64,000 nt of DNA from Boesenbergia rotunda (Eukaryota; Streptophyta; Magnoliopsida; Zingiberales; Zingiberaceae): the NCBI GenBank assembly GCA_024364735.1, contig JAGFNQ010004009.1, forward strand, positions 186,001 through 250,000, in the 5' to 3' direction. The notes below the pieces were generated by a model, which ran no database searches, was not told the origin of the DNA, and saw only the letters and a program-made list of their open reading frames with translations. The translations under genes were made by a program, and so were the position numbers. Shown here in pieces: positions 10,915-21,822 of this stretch; position 1 is the first letter of the stretch, and each line of letters starts with the position of its first letter.

Positions 10915-12052
10915 TGTTGAGGCAATCTGTGATCCAGAGTGATCATGTGTTTTGATGTTTGGGCAAAGGGTTTAAGTTAGGCTTTCTCTTGTGTACTAAT
11001 ATGTGTATGTGAGTGTGCAGGTTGTACAGGTTTACACATATTGACTTGGTTGGACGGCTTCGGTATGGTGAAGGGTTGCATGGAGACAAGCTGGAGGCTT
11101 GTGTGCACCCGAGGGACCTGATATAGCAGGGATGATGAGCCGAGGGGCATGGACTTCGAGGTGTACGTGAAGGATGGCATGGAGACAAGCTGGAGGCTTG
11201 TGTGCATCCGAGGGACGAGGGCCGAAGATGAAGAGGGCGTGAAGGCAATAGTCAAGGCTGCTGGTGAAGAGTCAGCTGAGGCAAGGGACAAGAGCCGAGG
11301 GAGGAGGACTCCAAAGGCAAGCCGGGAAGTGGACTTCAAAGGGCACACGTGAAGGGTGGCATGGAGGCAAGTCGAGGACTTGCATGCGCATCCGAGGGAC
11401 GACAGCTGGTGGAAGAGGACTTCAAGGGGCAAGCAAAAGGAGTGGACCTGAAGGCACGCGTGGAGGAGGGTCAAGAGAGTGAGTAGGAGTATTGTTGTAA
11501 GCTAGGCAGTCGACTGGGGGTTGTCCAGTCGACTGCCAAAACTCACAGTAGGTTCTGGACCCTGGACCAGTCGACTGCCATTTTGGCAGTAGACTGGTAA
11601 GTCACCAGAATTAGAACGTTGGGATGTCAACGGTCGAATCTGAGTGGTGGCAGTCGACTGCCCTGGGACCAGTCGACTGCCAGCGGGTTTTTCCAGCCCG
11701 AGTTCTATTTAAAGAGGACTCGGTTAGGGCTGGTTTTCTTGACGAAACTCGCTTGGGTAAAGTGAGTTAGTAGTCTTTTGTGATCAGAGAGCGTCCGAAA
11801 TGTTGTGGCGAGGTTTCTCCAACCACAAGGAGCGACAGATCTAGCCGGAGGTTATCCGGGGGTTGATCCACCGAAGGATTCTTGGATTAGTCACCCGTCC
11901 GGGGTGGATACCAAGTAAATATTCGTGTTAGCATTGGTTAGTGTTGTTTATTTTGTTTATTATTATTTCCGCTGTGCAAACTAACCGTGTAGGAAGAAAG
12001 GGGTTCGAAAATCGCTATTCACCCCCCTCTAACGGACACGATCGATCCTACA
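10915..12052 (+). repeat. TRG-2 5' LTR
   Basis: The LTR runs from TGTTGAGGC to CCTACA. It holds an 11040-11480 region with repeated AAGCTGGAGGCTTGTGTGCA-type phrases and a cluster of CAGTCGACTG palindromes at 11505-11690. The start of U5 is suggested by the sequence TATTTAAAGAGGACTCGG near 11706, a possible TATA element. Confidence 0.87.
11505..11690. repeat. CAGTCGACTG palindrome cluster (TRG-2 LTR)
   Basis: Five exact copies of the 10-bp palindrome CAGTCGACTG and one variant (CAGTAGACTG) lie in under 200 bp. Two further copies lie inside the element at about 14230-14260. The partner LTR has the same cluster at 15479 and 24634-24790, and TRG-3 inserted directly within it. Confidence 0.88.
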
Positions 12053-12054
12053 AT

Positions 12055-12066
12055 TGGTATCAGAGC
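12055..12066 (+). promoter_or_regulatory. TRG-2 primer-binding site (initiator tRNA-Met)
   Basis: TGGTATCAGAGC lies 2 nt after the LTR end CCTACA and is a full match to the plant initiator tRNA-Met priming site. Confidence 0.92.
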
Positions 12067-12125
12067 GAAGGACCGCTCTTATTGGACTAATCGCCAAAGG
12101 AGCAAACGCTAGAGGAGAAGAGAAG

Positions 12126-13790
12126 ATGGAAGATAAGTTGGGGGACGACATCTACACTCCGCCGCCCTACGATCATGAAGATTTCGACTATTGGCGGGCG
12201 AGGATGAAGAATTGGTTTGGAATGGAGTGGGAGTGTATAGTGGTGCTTGAAGAACCCTATGAAATTCCAAAGGATAAGCATGGGAAAAGGCTTAGGCCTA
12301 GGTATTGGAATCAAGAACAACAAGACCTAGCAAGGGCAAACAAGAAGGTAATTGATGTATTAATAAATGTTTTGTCTAACAATGTCTTGAGTGGTGTAGG
12401 GGCATATGAAAATGCGCATGAATTGTGGAACAAAATAGAAGATTTTCATAAGAACACCATCCAAGCTCAACCAATAGAAGATTCCAATGAAGTGAGCTCC
12501 ATGATTTAAGAAAAGGAGAGAAATGAATCATCCACATCATCAAGTGAAGTGTCAATTTCTTCAAGTGAAGAGGAGGAATTAAGTGAAAGATCATCAACCT
12601 CCTCAAGAGAAGAAGAGGAGGTATCAACTTCAAAAATTGAGGGGGAGGAGAGACCCTCATCAATCCCGGATCAAGAGGAGGCATCCACTTCATCCAAGGT
12701 TGAAGAAGAAGTCAACCTAGCCTCCACCTCTACCTCCACCAAAGCAAGAGCCAAGGATCACATCATATGCTTTGGGTGCAATGAAAAGGGGCACTACAAA
12801 GACAAGTGCCCACTAGATAAAAAGGAGGTAAAGTCCCAACTCATTTCAAATTCTTCTAGTTCTAACATGGATTGTAGGAATAAAGAAGTCCAAGCTAAAC
12901 GAAAGAGAATCAGAGGCTTCACGTGTGGTGAGCTAGGACACTACCACACGAAATGCCCAATGAGTGGAAAGCTCAAGAAAATGGAGCATCTAAGAATATG
13001 GGAAAAGGAGGAGAGAAAGAAAAGAAGCTTGCAACAAGGAGAAGCTCCAAAGGTAAGGAAGGTAACTCCTAACCTTAAGCTAAAATGTAATTCGATTTTG
13101 AGTTCCTCTATGCATGATAAAATTAATCATTCATCTATGCATGCCAGAAATCATGAAAAGTGCTTACTTGTGCAAAATATTGGATTTAGATATAATGATA
13201 GGACTATGGTTAACAAGGTAAATCAAAACCCTAAGAAAAGCATGCACAATGTTAGACCTAAGACCTTTGGACCTAAGGATCTTGACACTAATCCCAAGAA
13301 GGGAAGGAATGTGCCTAGGAAAATGGATAGGTCTATAAATGTCCAAAGTGGACATATGGAATCCAAAATTAAAGGTTTAGAAAGGGAAAATCAAGCCTTG
13401 AGAGCAAGGCTTGATACATTAGAAAAGACCCTAGAAAGATTCAAGATTGGGTCTAAGGGTTTGGATATGGTGTTGGGTAGCTTAAAACCCAACTATGATA
13501 GATCGGGTTTGGATTACCGGTCTAGAGTCTCCAAGGCCAACAAAAAGAAATATGCTGGGAAGACATATAATCATGGCAAGAAGGAGAAGTCCAAGAATGG
13601 CCAGGGGGTGTCATCTAAAGGGAAAGAAAATGACTTAACCAAAGACAAGGTGTCTAAGGTTAAGAGGGTTCATTTTGTAGGCCAAGAATCACCGGGGGCA
13701 CACCAGTGTGGTCTAGTATGGATCGAGTCACCTAGGGAGGTGGCTAGGGCTAAGAGCTCAAGGGGGAGCTCAAGGGAGGGTTGCTCCTAG
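12126..13790 (+). pseudogene. TRG-2 gag, one in-frame stop
   Basis: One reading frame of about 554 codons begins at ATG 12126 and is broken by a single TAA at 12507-12509. In order it holds a DUF4219-like start (DHEDFDYWRARMKNWFG), a short UBN2-like stretch, a Ser/Glu-rich linker (12510-12740) and a complete CCHC zinc knuckle (CFGCNEKGHYKDKC, about 12770-12811). A second knuckle has lost its first Cys (FTCGELGHYHTKC, about 12920). Then come a basic region, a coiled coil (LERENQALRARLDTLEKTL, about 13376-13432) and the motif KGLDMVLGS. It would package element RNA. The core UBN2 segment is shorter than in autonomous Copia gags. No protease or pol follows. Confidence 0.82.
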
Positions 13791-14887
13791 AGGTCTAGAT
13801 GGACCATAGGATGTGCCAAAAGAATTGGAGATGGACTTGAGTCTCAATTCTTGGGATTTGGCACGTTAGAGTTATGTTTCATGCATGGAAATATGACATT
13901 GGGGTCATATTGCATGAAAATTAGTTTTTGGTGTGTAATTGCCATGTAAATCAATACTAGGGATGCATTGTGGGTTGACATGGGCAAAGACATCAAGAGG
14001 AAACCAAAACTAGGACTTTAGGTCAAGATTTGATTGAAGTTTTTAGCTAGTTTTGGGTTTTTTGTCAAACTTGGGAATGGTGATAGATACATTTTGGAAT
14101 GTATTTTTTCCAAGTAGGTATGGGTACTACAAATGTCTCCACAAAATTGGGAATTTTTGGAGATTTGTGAAATTTCTGGCACATTTCTGAATTTCGTCAG
14201 AAAGGCTGAAATTCTCATTTTCAGATTATCAGTCGACTGTCCTGGGGGGCAGTCGACTGGTCAAGGCTAATTTTTGTATCAACAGTTGGGTATGTGTCCA
14301 AATGATGCAAAACAAGTGTATGGGGGGCTAGTATACATTGTTTATGGTCATTAGGGATTAAAAGAACCAATGATTGGAATATTGTTGGGTTCTTTTTGAT
14401 GTTAGGCAAAGGGGGAGAAGTTTGGGTTTAAGTTGGGAAACCAAACACACCTTTGCTTGATACCCTAGGTTTAGGGGGAGTTGAGATTAAGGGGGAGCAT
14501 GATTGCTCCATTTTTGGCTTAAGGGGAACCTTGGAGAGGTTCTTAAAAAGTCTTTGTAAGTCCAATGTAGGGGGAGCTTGGGAGAAGCTTTAAAAAGGCC
14601 ATTTTGGAAAAAATCCTAACTTTGGGAAGTTAGGTGTGAAAAAATCCTAACTTGGAGGGTTAGGTATGAAAAGTCCTAACTTGGGAAGTTAGGTGTGGGG
14701 AGCCTTGGGATAGGTTTTAAAAAGCCCGTTTTGGAAAATTCCTAACATGGAGGGTTAGGTGTAGGAAGCTTTGGGATAGGATCCATATATGCATTGCATA
14801 TGCATTTATTTAGCATTATTCTTGCTATCTATTACTCTTTGTTTTCCCTAACTTAAACGTATTGCCAAACATCAAAAAGCGGGAGAT
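13791..14887 (+). other. TRG-2 interior after gag, with CCTAAC/GTTAGG inverted array and polypurine tract
   Basis: This is non-coding. 14225-14262 holds two CAGTCGACTG palindromes. 14400-14600 has GGGGGAG runs. 14612-14765 repeats CCTAAC, a 5-8 nt spacer, then GTTAGG at least four times, which would form short hairpins. 14870-14887 (AAAAAGCGGGAGAT at its core) is the likely polypurine tract that primes plus-strand synthesis before the 3' LTR. Confidence 0.65.
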
Positions 14888-15503
14888 TATTGAGGCAATC
14901 TGTGATTCGGAGTGATCATGTGTTTTGATGTTTGGGCAAAGGGTTTAATTTAGACTTTCTCTTGTGTACTAATATGTGTATGTGAGTGTGCAGGTTGTAC
15001 ATGTTTACACATATTGACTTGGCTGGACAGATTCGGTATGGTGAAGGGTTGCATGGAGACAAGCTGGAGGCTTGTGTGCACCTGAGGGACCTGATATAGC
15101 AGGGATGATGAGCCGAGGGGCGCGGACTTCGTGGCGTACGTGAAGGATGGCATGGAGACAAGCTGGAGGCTTGTGTGCATCCGAGGGACGAGGGCCGAAG
15201 ATGAAGAGGGCGTGAAGGCAATAGTCAAGGCTGCTGGTGAAGAGTCAGCTGAGGCAAGGGACAAGAGCCGAGGGAGGAGGACTCCAAGGGCAAGCCGGGA
15301 AGTGGACTTCAAAGGGCACACGTGAAGGGTGGCATGGAGGCAAGTCGAGGACTTGCATGCGCATCCGAGGGACGACAGCTGGTGGAAGAGGACTTCAAGG
15401 GGCAAGCAAAAGGAGTGGACCTGAAGGCACGCGTGGAGGAGGGTCAAGAGAGTGAGTAGGAGTGCTGTTGTAAGCTGGGCAGTCGACTGAGGGTTGTCCA
15501 GTC
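14888..15503 (+). repeat. TRG-2 3' LTR, first part
   Basis: The LTR starts TATTGAGGC (first G changed to A relative to the 5' LTR) and is colinear with 10915-11531 until the insertion of TRG-3 at 15504. It continues at 24639-25158. Confidence 0.87.
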
Positions 15504-15929
15504 TGTTGGATCGAGAGAAACGATAGAGGGGGTGAATATCGTAAAACGTTCGGATTAATAAGTTAGAGAAATTACGCAGCGGAAATTTAAATCAAACACG
15601 CAAACACCAAGTTTTTTACTTGGTTCGGAGTTGCGGTCGGCTCCTACTCCAAGGCCCACGGTCGTTGACCGTTTTCTGCGGGCAATTCTATATTTTAGCA
15701 AAACCAGTTTACAAGATTGAATTACAAGTATAGTAATGTAAACTTTAAAGAAAGCTTTTCTTTACTGACGTCCGCTGTAGATTGAATTTTCGGAGCGGAG
15801 GGACGTCGGCGGCGCTTGTATCTCGAGTTGGGAGGTTTCCGGAGCAGAGCGCGGGAGCAGAAGAGCGTAGAAGCGTTGAAAGAATTGTTTTCCGAAGCCT
15901 TGGGGTCGAGGGCCTATTTATAGCCCCTG

Positions 15930-16230
15930 GGGGCGCCCGGGACGTCGGGGGCGCCCCCCCCACGTGTCGGCCGATCCGAGTTACACTCGGTCAGCTCTGA
16001 TCCCTTCAAACTCGGGATCAGATCTTGAGGGGGGCGCCCGGGTTGACCGGGTCTCCTCTTATCCGTTGGCTTCGCTGGGTTCTGCTTTGTTAGCTTCAAC
16101 TGGGGGCGCCCGGGACGCTGGGGGCGCCCGGGAGTATGGGGGGCGCCCCGCCCATGAGTTGTCGAAGTCTGCCTTTGCTTCTTGTGTTTTGTGTTCACCT
16201 TGGGGGCGCCCGGGACACTCCGGGCGCCCT
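15930..16230. repeat. GGGCGCCCGGG palindrome block (TRG-3 LTR)
   Basis: About seven copies of the GC palindrome GGGCGCCC, usually as GGGGGCGCCCGGGA, lie in 300 bp. The other LTR carries the block at about 23605-23925. Open frames on both strands here are by-products of the composition. Confidence 0.82.
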
Positions 16231-16494
16231 GGTCAGCTGTTGCCTCACTCCTTTGAGGCTCTCTGAGCTGCAGACACTCGTTCCTTCGGTCCTGCATCCG
16301 GGTTACTCCAAAACAACATAAAGCAATAAGATGTTAGTTTATACTACCTTAGCTATCTTAGTTCTGACTTTGGGCCTCCAAAATGGAGCCCTAGGTCGAA
16401 CCGACGCCTACTGTTCCCTCGACGGGGAACGCGTCCTCACCTACTCCTCTCGGGAGAATTTACCTGATGCCAACTTGCTCCTCCGGTTGGACTT

Positions 16495-16840
16495 TTGCCC
16501 AGCAGTCCTTCGCCAGGTCTTGGATACCAAGCTGTCCTTCGCCCGGTGCCTAGCAGTCCTTCGCCAGGTCTTCGGATCCTGGCAATCCTTCGCCAGGTGC
16601 CTTGCAGTCCTTCGCTAGGTCTTGGATACCAAGCAGTCCTTCGCCCGGTGCCTAGCAGTCCTTCGCTAGGTCTTCGTATCCTAGCAGCCCTTCGCCAGGT
16701 GCCCAGCAGCCCTTCGTTGGGTCTTAGGGTTCCGATGCCTAGCAGTCCTTCGCTAGGTGCCTAGCAGTCCTTCGCTAGGACTTTGTTTCCTGGCAGTCCT
16801 TCGCCAGGTGCCTAGCAACCCTTCGCTAGGACTTCTTTCT
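16495..16840. repeat. Covarying hairpin array, constant loop CAGTCCTTCG (TRG-3 3' LTR)
   Basis: At least ten units of a stem of about 5 bp around CAGTCCTTCG or a close variant. Arms change together: CCTAG/CTAGG (16738-16757), CCTGG/CCAGG (16789-16808), CCCAG/TTGGG (near 16703). The matching array in the other LTR is at about 24190-24530. Confidence 0.85.
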
Positions 16841-17021
16841 GCACACTCAAGTAACTTTATTAGATCACAAATGAACTTAACTTTGAATCCTTTGCCAATA
16901 TCAAAATAAGGTTCAATATAGTGCTTCCTGCACCAACAATCTCCCCCTTTTTGATTTATGGCAACACAATTCAAAGTTAAGTTAAAAACATATAACAGTT
17001 AAGAACATAAGGTAAACAATG

Positions 17022-18427
17022 AAGTATAACTGTTTATGAACAGAATAAATGTAGAGTTAATAAAATTCTTTATTTCTTATACGAGCAATGATAGAGAGAG
17101 TGAAACTGGCTCAGCGAATTGTGGAGTGAATGAGTTGGCAGCTGACGTCACCGACCACCTCAGCGACTCGGAGAGGAGAAAACTAGGCCATCTGTGAAAC
17201 GCAGAGAACCCAAAACTCGTGATCTCCCGCCCTCGCGAGCTCTGATCCCGCCCTCCACTGAAAGGAAAACCTCGCGAGCACTCCTCTGTGTCCTCATTAT
17301 CTGCCATCTTCCTCCTTGCGATCTCTGATCCCGCGCCATCTTCCTTGCGTCGCCATCTTCCTTCTCTGTGTCGCCATCTTCCTCGCGACCTCCTCTGCGT
17401 CAGATCCATGCCACACCTCCTCGCGAGCTCCGATCCCGCACCAAAGGAGTGCTCCGATCTGCGTCGCCACCTCCTCGCAGCTCCGATCCCGCACCTGAAT
17501 AGGACTCATCGGCTCCACAGCCCGACGCCGATCAATGTCTATTGAAGCTTAATTTGTATCTATGTGAAGCCAAAAAGTTTTGTTCACATTAGTCTTCTCG
17601 GAAAATCAGTTCTAATGGTCCTCATTGTGTTTACTTAGCTTTTTCAGACATCTCTTTTCTCAATGATTGGAGCTTAATACCATTGATCTCTTCATTGTGT
17701 ATCACTAGCAGAATTCTAAAAGAACCTTGCAAGAGTTTTCAGACTACGCAAATTAGTGATATTCTATTACTTTAATCGTTCTTGCCATGATAAACTAGTC
17801 ATGTTCACTTCTTGAAAAATGGATTCGTAGCATCTTTGCATTGATCACTTTTTGCTTTAAGTGCATTCTCTTGCTTCCAATCAAGAGCTGTTCTTTCTCA
17901 TCTGTAATGGTGGCATAGAATTGCTGATCATTTTTCAAAACTGATTATTTGATCAACTCAGAAGTTGCTTTAAGGCACCAATTCCACATGGCAGTTTATG
18001 GCAGGAATGTGATCGAAATTCAAGAATATATATGTTCGGAAAACATATGTTTAAGAAGAAAAGCAAATAATAAAAATAAATTAGAAAAGGAGACAAGCTC
18101 ATCATCTGCTGCAAATAAATAAAAAAAAAAACAGCACAAAAAAAAAAAATGGATAATGAAAAAAAAATCCATTAACTATAAAAAGAATAATTCAAAAAAT
18201 TACAAAAAAAACAAAAATAAAAAAAAACACAAAAAAAAGAAAATAAAAAAAAAAAAAAAAAAAAAAAATAAAAAAAAATAAATGATCAAATTCAACAAGT
18301 GAGGAATCAAACTCTTCTTGGAGATCATCAAGAAGGAGATCATAGAGCTCCTGGTATGGAAACAATGAGTATAACTGTTTATGAACAGAATAAATGTAGA
18401 GTTAAAAAAATTCTTTATTTCTTATAC
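17022..18427. repeat. About 1.28-kb captured segment between 65-bp direct repeats
   Basis: A stretch of about 65 bp (from AACAATGAAGTATAACTG to TTTCTTATAC) occurs at 17022-17080 and again, with a few differences, at about 18362-18427. Between them is DNA unlike the rest of the element. A GC-rich first 470 bp contains repeated TCGCCATCTTCCT and GATCCCGC phrases (17280-17500). Then comes a 3'-UTR-like AT-rich stretch, then a long A-rich tail (18108-18280). The order GC-rich start to A-tail suggests a reverse-transcribed transcript joined during element replication. The gene of origin is not recognised. Confidence 0.5.
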
Positions 18428-20799
18428 TCCCCCTAAAACCCTGAATACCTGTGTTATAAAACACTTAAAACACTTAACTTTGACCTTTCCTCCCCCTTTG
18501 ACATATATCAAAAACATACATAGGCGAACAAGGTTTCTAATAGGGAGTTTTGAGTTTTACCAAAAATAAGTTTTTGACAAGGTGTTTCAAAAAGAGTAAA
18601 AGCTTTTGTATCAACAAACACTTTTGAAAAGCAAGCCTAAATTTTGTTAAAAGCTTTCAAAAAAAATTACTTAGGCAAAATTTTGAATCCAAATTTTCCT
18701 AAAAAATTTCAACTTTGAGAATTGGGAAAATTTTGTTTTAAAAGAATTTGCACACTTAGAAGAATATGCTTGGAAATACTTTGTGTGTTTTGAAAAAAAA
18801 ACAAAATCTTTAAGAATTTTCTAGACAAGTTTTTCACCAAAAAAAAACTTTACTTAGGAACATTTGCCAACATTGTCAAAAAGTTTTTGCTCAGACAAAT
18901 TTTGTTTACTAAGAAAAATTTTACTTAGGAAAAACATGCACTTAAAAAAATTTAAAACACTTAGAAATTTTTGCTTTTCGAAAAGGAGATAAAATAATTC
19001 CTTTCTCTCTTTCTTGCTCTCCCCCTTGGCTATATATATCAATAAAGAAAAATAAGTTTTAAGAAAAAGTTTGTGTATCAGAGCCTATGAGTTTTGAAGA
19101 CATAAAAATACTTAGTATAACTCTTGAAAGTATAGCAAGCAGCTTAAATTGTACTAAAGAAAAACTTTACTTTGAAAAGTATTGTGAAATTTAAAAAAAA
19201 TTGTATTTCTAGGCAAGTCTTTCGAAAATTCATGCACTTAGAACACTATTGCCTTTAGAAAAACTTTTATTTGGAAAAGATTTTTAAAAAAAAATCATTT
19301 AACAGATAGTACATTTGGAAGAATACAAAAAAATGTTATGCAAAAGAAAATTTAAAACTCATTTTCACTTTGAAAAAGATTGAAAACAAATTGTTTTTTT
19401 TTGAAACATGTTTAGTATTGTTTTTTTTTAAACATGTTTAGTATTTCATCTTAAAAAATTATTCGTACTTTGTAAATATTAGTGCTTTGAAAAAGTATTA
19501 GTACTTTTGCAGGATGTTATGCATTTTTGACAAATATAAGTACCAATAAATACTTTTGAACATAATATTTTAAGAAAAAATTTAATGTTATTTTGAAAAT
19601 ATAATACTTTACTTGGCATGATTTCCTTTCTAGTCTGACACAATCCTAGAAAACCTTGTTAACTACAAGGGCATTTCCCTAAGTGTCCTGGAAATTCTCT
19701 AAACTCAAGAAAATTTCAAAAAGTATTTCAAAAAGGATTTACTAAGCCACAAAAACATTTTGAGAAATAGAATATTTGTATTTTTAAAGGCAAATTAGTT
19801 GTATTTTCAAAAGAACTTTGAAAACTTGTGTATTAAAACAACTTATTTTGAAATGTTCAATAGTTCTTTTAATTTAACCTCCCCCTAAACTTAACATAGT
19901 CCTTGGAAGCTTGTTGACCACAAGTATTCTTCCTCTGAGTCCTTAGGGGTCAGTTCAGATCAAAAGAATTATTTAATAATTTCAAAAAAATTGCCAAAGA
20001 AAATACTTGTTAGAAATAATTTCTTTTGGTTTAGACTCCCCCTAAATTTGACACATCCTCGGAGTCCTTGTAGGTCATGAAGTGGACCTTCCTCTGTGGG
20101 TTTATTAAAATCAAATGAATAATTTTGAATAACCTTCTGAGTATGATAACTTTCAAGGAGATAAATTTTTGAAAACACAACTTGGAATGATAGCACAGTT
20201 TTCGAAAATCATGATGTTAATTTTTCAAAAGATAGTAATATACGAGGGTTTTTGAGTCAACTTTTGAAAACCATATTTTGAGATGATAATAAGTTTTAGA
20301 GCATAAGGTTTTTGAAAAAGATGAATTTTTCGAAAAAGATTAAGAAGAACTCGCCCTGTATCCGACACAGTCTGACTTTTATCTAAGTTCCTTAAGGGAT
20401 ATCAGTGTTGACCAGGTTTGACTATGTGGACTAGGGTTGACTATTTTGACCAAGTTAATGACTAAATCAGAACAAGCTCTAGACTCTATTTATTGTGATA
20501 TTTGACATGAAAATAAAAAAAATGTTAGGAATGAAAAAGTAGGGTACAGTACAATAAATTAAAAATTAGAGGTAAGTTTGAATAACTTTTGCAAACTTTT
20601 TTATTCAAAAGGATAGTGAATCATGCTTTTAGGTCCTAGATGTCTCACCCAGTTCTACGTGGTCAAACATGTTAACCTTATGGGTTGTGTGAGACAAATA
20701 TTTAATTTTAACAAAAAATGGTTAATTTTGAAACATTAAACCTTAGTTTTAAAAAAAATGATTTTTGAGGATTTTGAAATTAATTAGAATTTTAACTTT

Positions 20800-21150
20800 G
20801 AATTTTAAAAGTTAGTTAAATTAAATTTGAATGTTAAAAGTCAGATGAATTAAATTTAAATTTTAAAAGTCAGATGAATTAAATTTGAATTTTAAAAGTC
20901 AGATGAATTAAATTTGAATTTGATTGAATTAAATTTAATTTATTAAGATTTAATTGAATTTAATTTATTTAATTAAGATTTAATTGAATTTAATTTATTT
21001 AATTAATATTTAATTGAATTTAATTGATTTAATTAAGATTTAATTGAATTTAATTGATTTAATTAAGATTTGATTTTGATTTAATTGAATTAATTAAGAT
21101 TTGATTTTGATTTAATTAAGATTTGATTTTGATTTAATTGAATTAATTTT
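20800..21150. repeat. AT-rich tandem array (AATTTAATTGA-type)
   Basis: Two successive tandem arrays: a 33-bp-like unit ending AAAGTCAGATGAATT (20815-20910), then a unit of about 30 bp, TTTAATTGAATTTAATT with TTAATTAAGA (20910-21150). No coding potential. Confidence 0.7.
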
Positions 21151-21822
21151 AGTTTGATTAATCTGAATTAGTTGGTTGGGTTGGACTCAACTTTTAGGTC
21201 CTAATCATCTCACGCATTTCTAAGTGACAAAACAGGATATCCTTAACTGTTTTGTGAGATGCATATTTTAATAGAAGGATTTATTTTGAAAAGGTCATGA
21301 TTAATTTTGTAAAGTTAAATTAATTTTTAAACCCAATTTAAATTTATTTTGAAAAGAGATATTTGAATCTAAAATTAACTGAAAATTTGTGTTAGATTCG
21401 AATTTAACAAAGAGTAAATTAAATTTGAATTTCAAAAATTGGCTTCCAGGTCTTGGCGAGGCACAAGGCCTTCTTTGGCCATAGCCTTATTGGATCATCA
21501 ACCCTTTCCTAGACAAAGCCTTTTAGTGAAATTTCATCTTCAAAATTACTTTTTGGTAACTTTTGGTCTAACTAGTTTGGGTCTTGGATCGGTAGCTTCG
21601 GCTAGTTTCACCAGTCTAAAGAGACCAAGTAGTGTATACTTGACCTTATTAGAAAAGGCTTCCCTAACGTACTATCATCTCACCGCCACCCAATATTATG
21701 TTGTTCAAATTTCAATTAAGTTGGTTCAGTCCTTAAACTAACCAGTCCTAATTCTAAGCAAAAAAAACAAAAAACAAAAATAAAAAGAAACACATAATTA
21801 AAACAAACAAGACAAAAATGAT

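Larger units (their letters stand above)
15504..16938 (-). repeat. TRG-3 3' LTR
   Basis: The 1,435-bp LTR runs from TGTTGG to CCAACA. It contains GGGCGCCC palindromes (15930-16230) and the CAGTCCTTCG-loop hairpin array (16495-16840). The partner LTR is 1,454 bp; the length difference lies in the GGGCGCCC block. Confidence 0.87.
16939..21822. other. TRG-3 non-coding interior
   Basis: This is mostly AT-rich sequence with T/A runs and no pol motif on either strand. It includes the captured segment described separately (17022-18427) and a tandem AATTTAATTGA array at about 20800-21150. CTCCCCCT motifs recur (18425, 18490, 19020, 19880, 20040) and are polypurine-like when read on the minus strand. 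Confidence 0.6.

Noticed and set aside
10943..11482. Frames of 72-165 codons in the TRG-2 LTR, repeated at 14916-15455
   Set aside because: They lie inside both LTRs, overlap on both strands and show no known domain. They are shadows of the LTR sequence.
11505..11690. Regular-looking repeated words suggesting a CRISPR-like array
   Set aside because: Spacing is irregular, the repeats are 10-bp palindromes within an LTR, and the context is a plant nucleus.
15745..16764. Frames in the TRG-3 LTR (also 23422-24459)
   Set aside because: Products of GGGCGCCC palindromes and the CAGTCCTTCG hairpin array; no domain and no conservation beyond the repeat.
17077..17545. Arg-rich 110-codon minus-strand frame and overlapping plus-strand frames
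   Set aside because: Overlapping frames in GC-rich repetitive DNA without recognisable domain; retained only as part of the captured segment.
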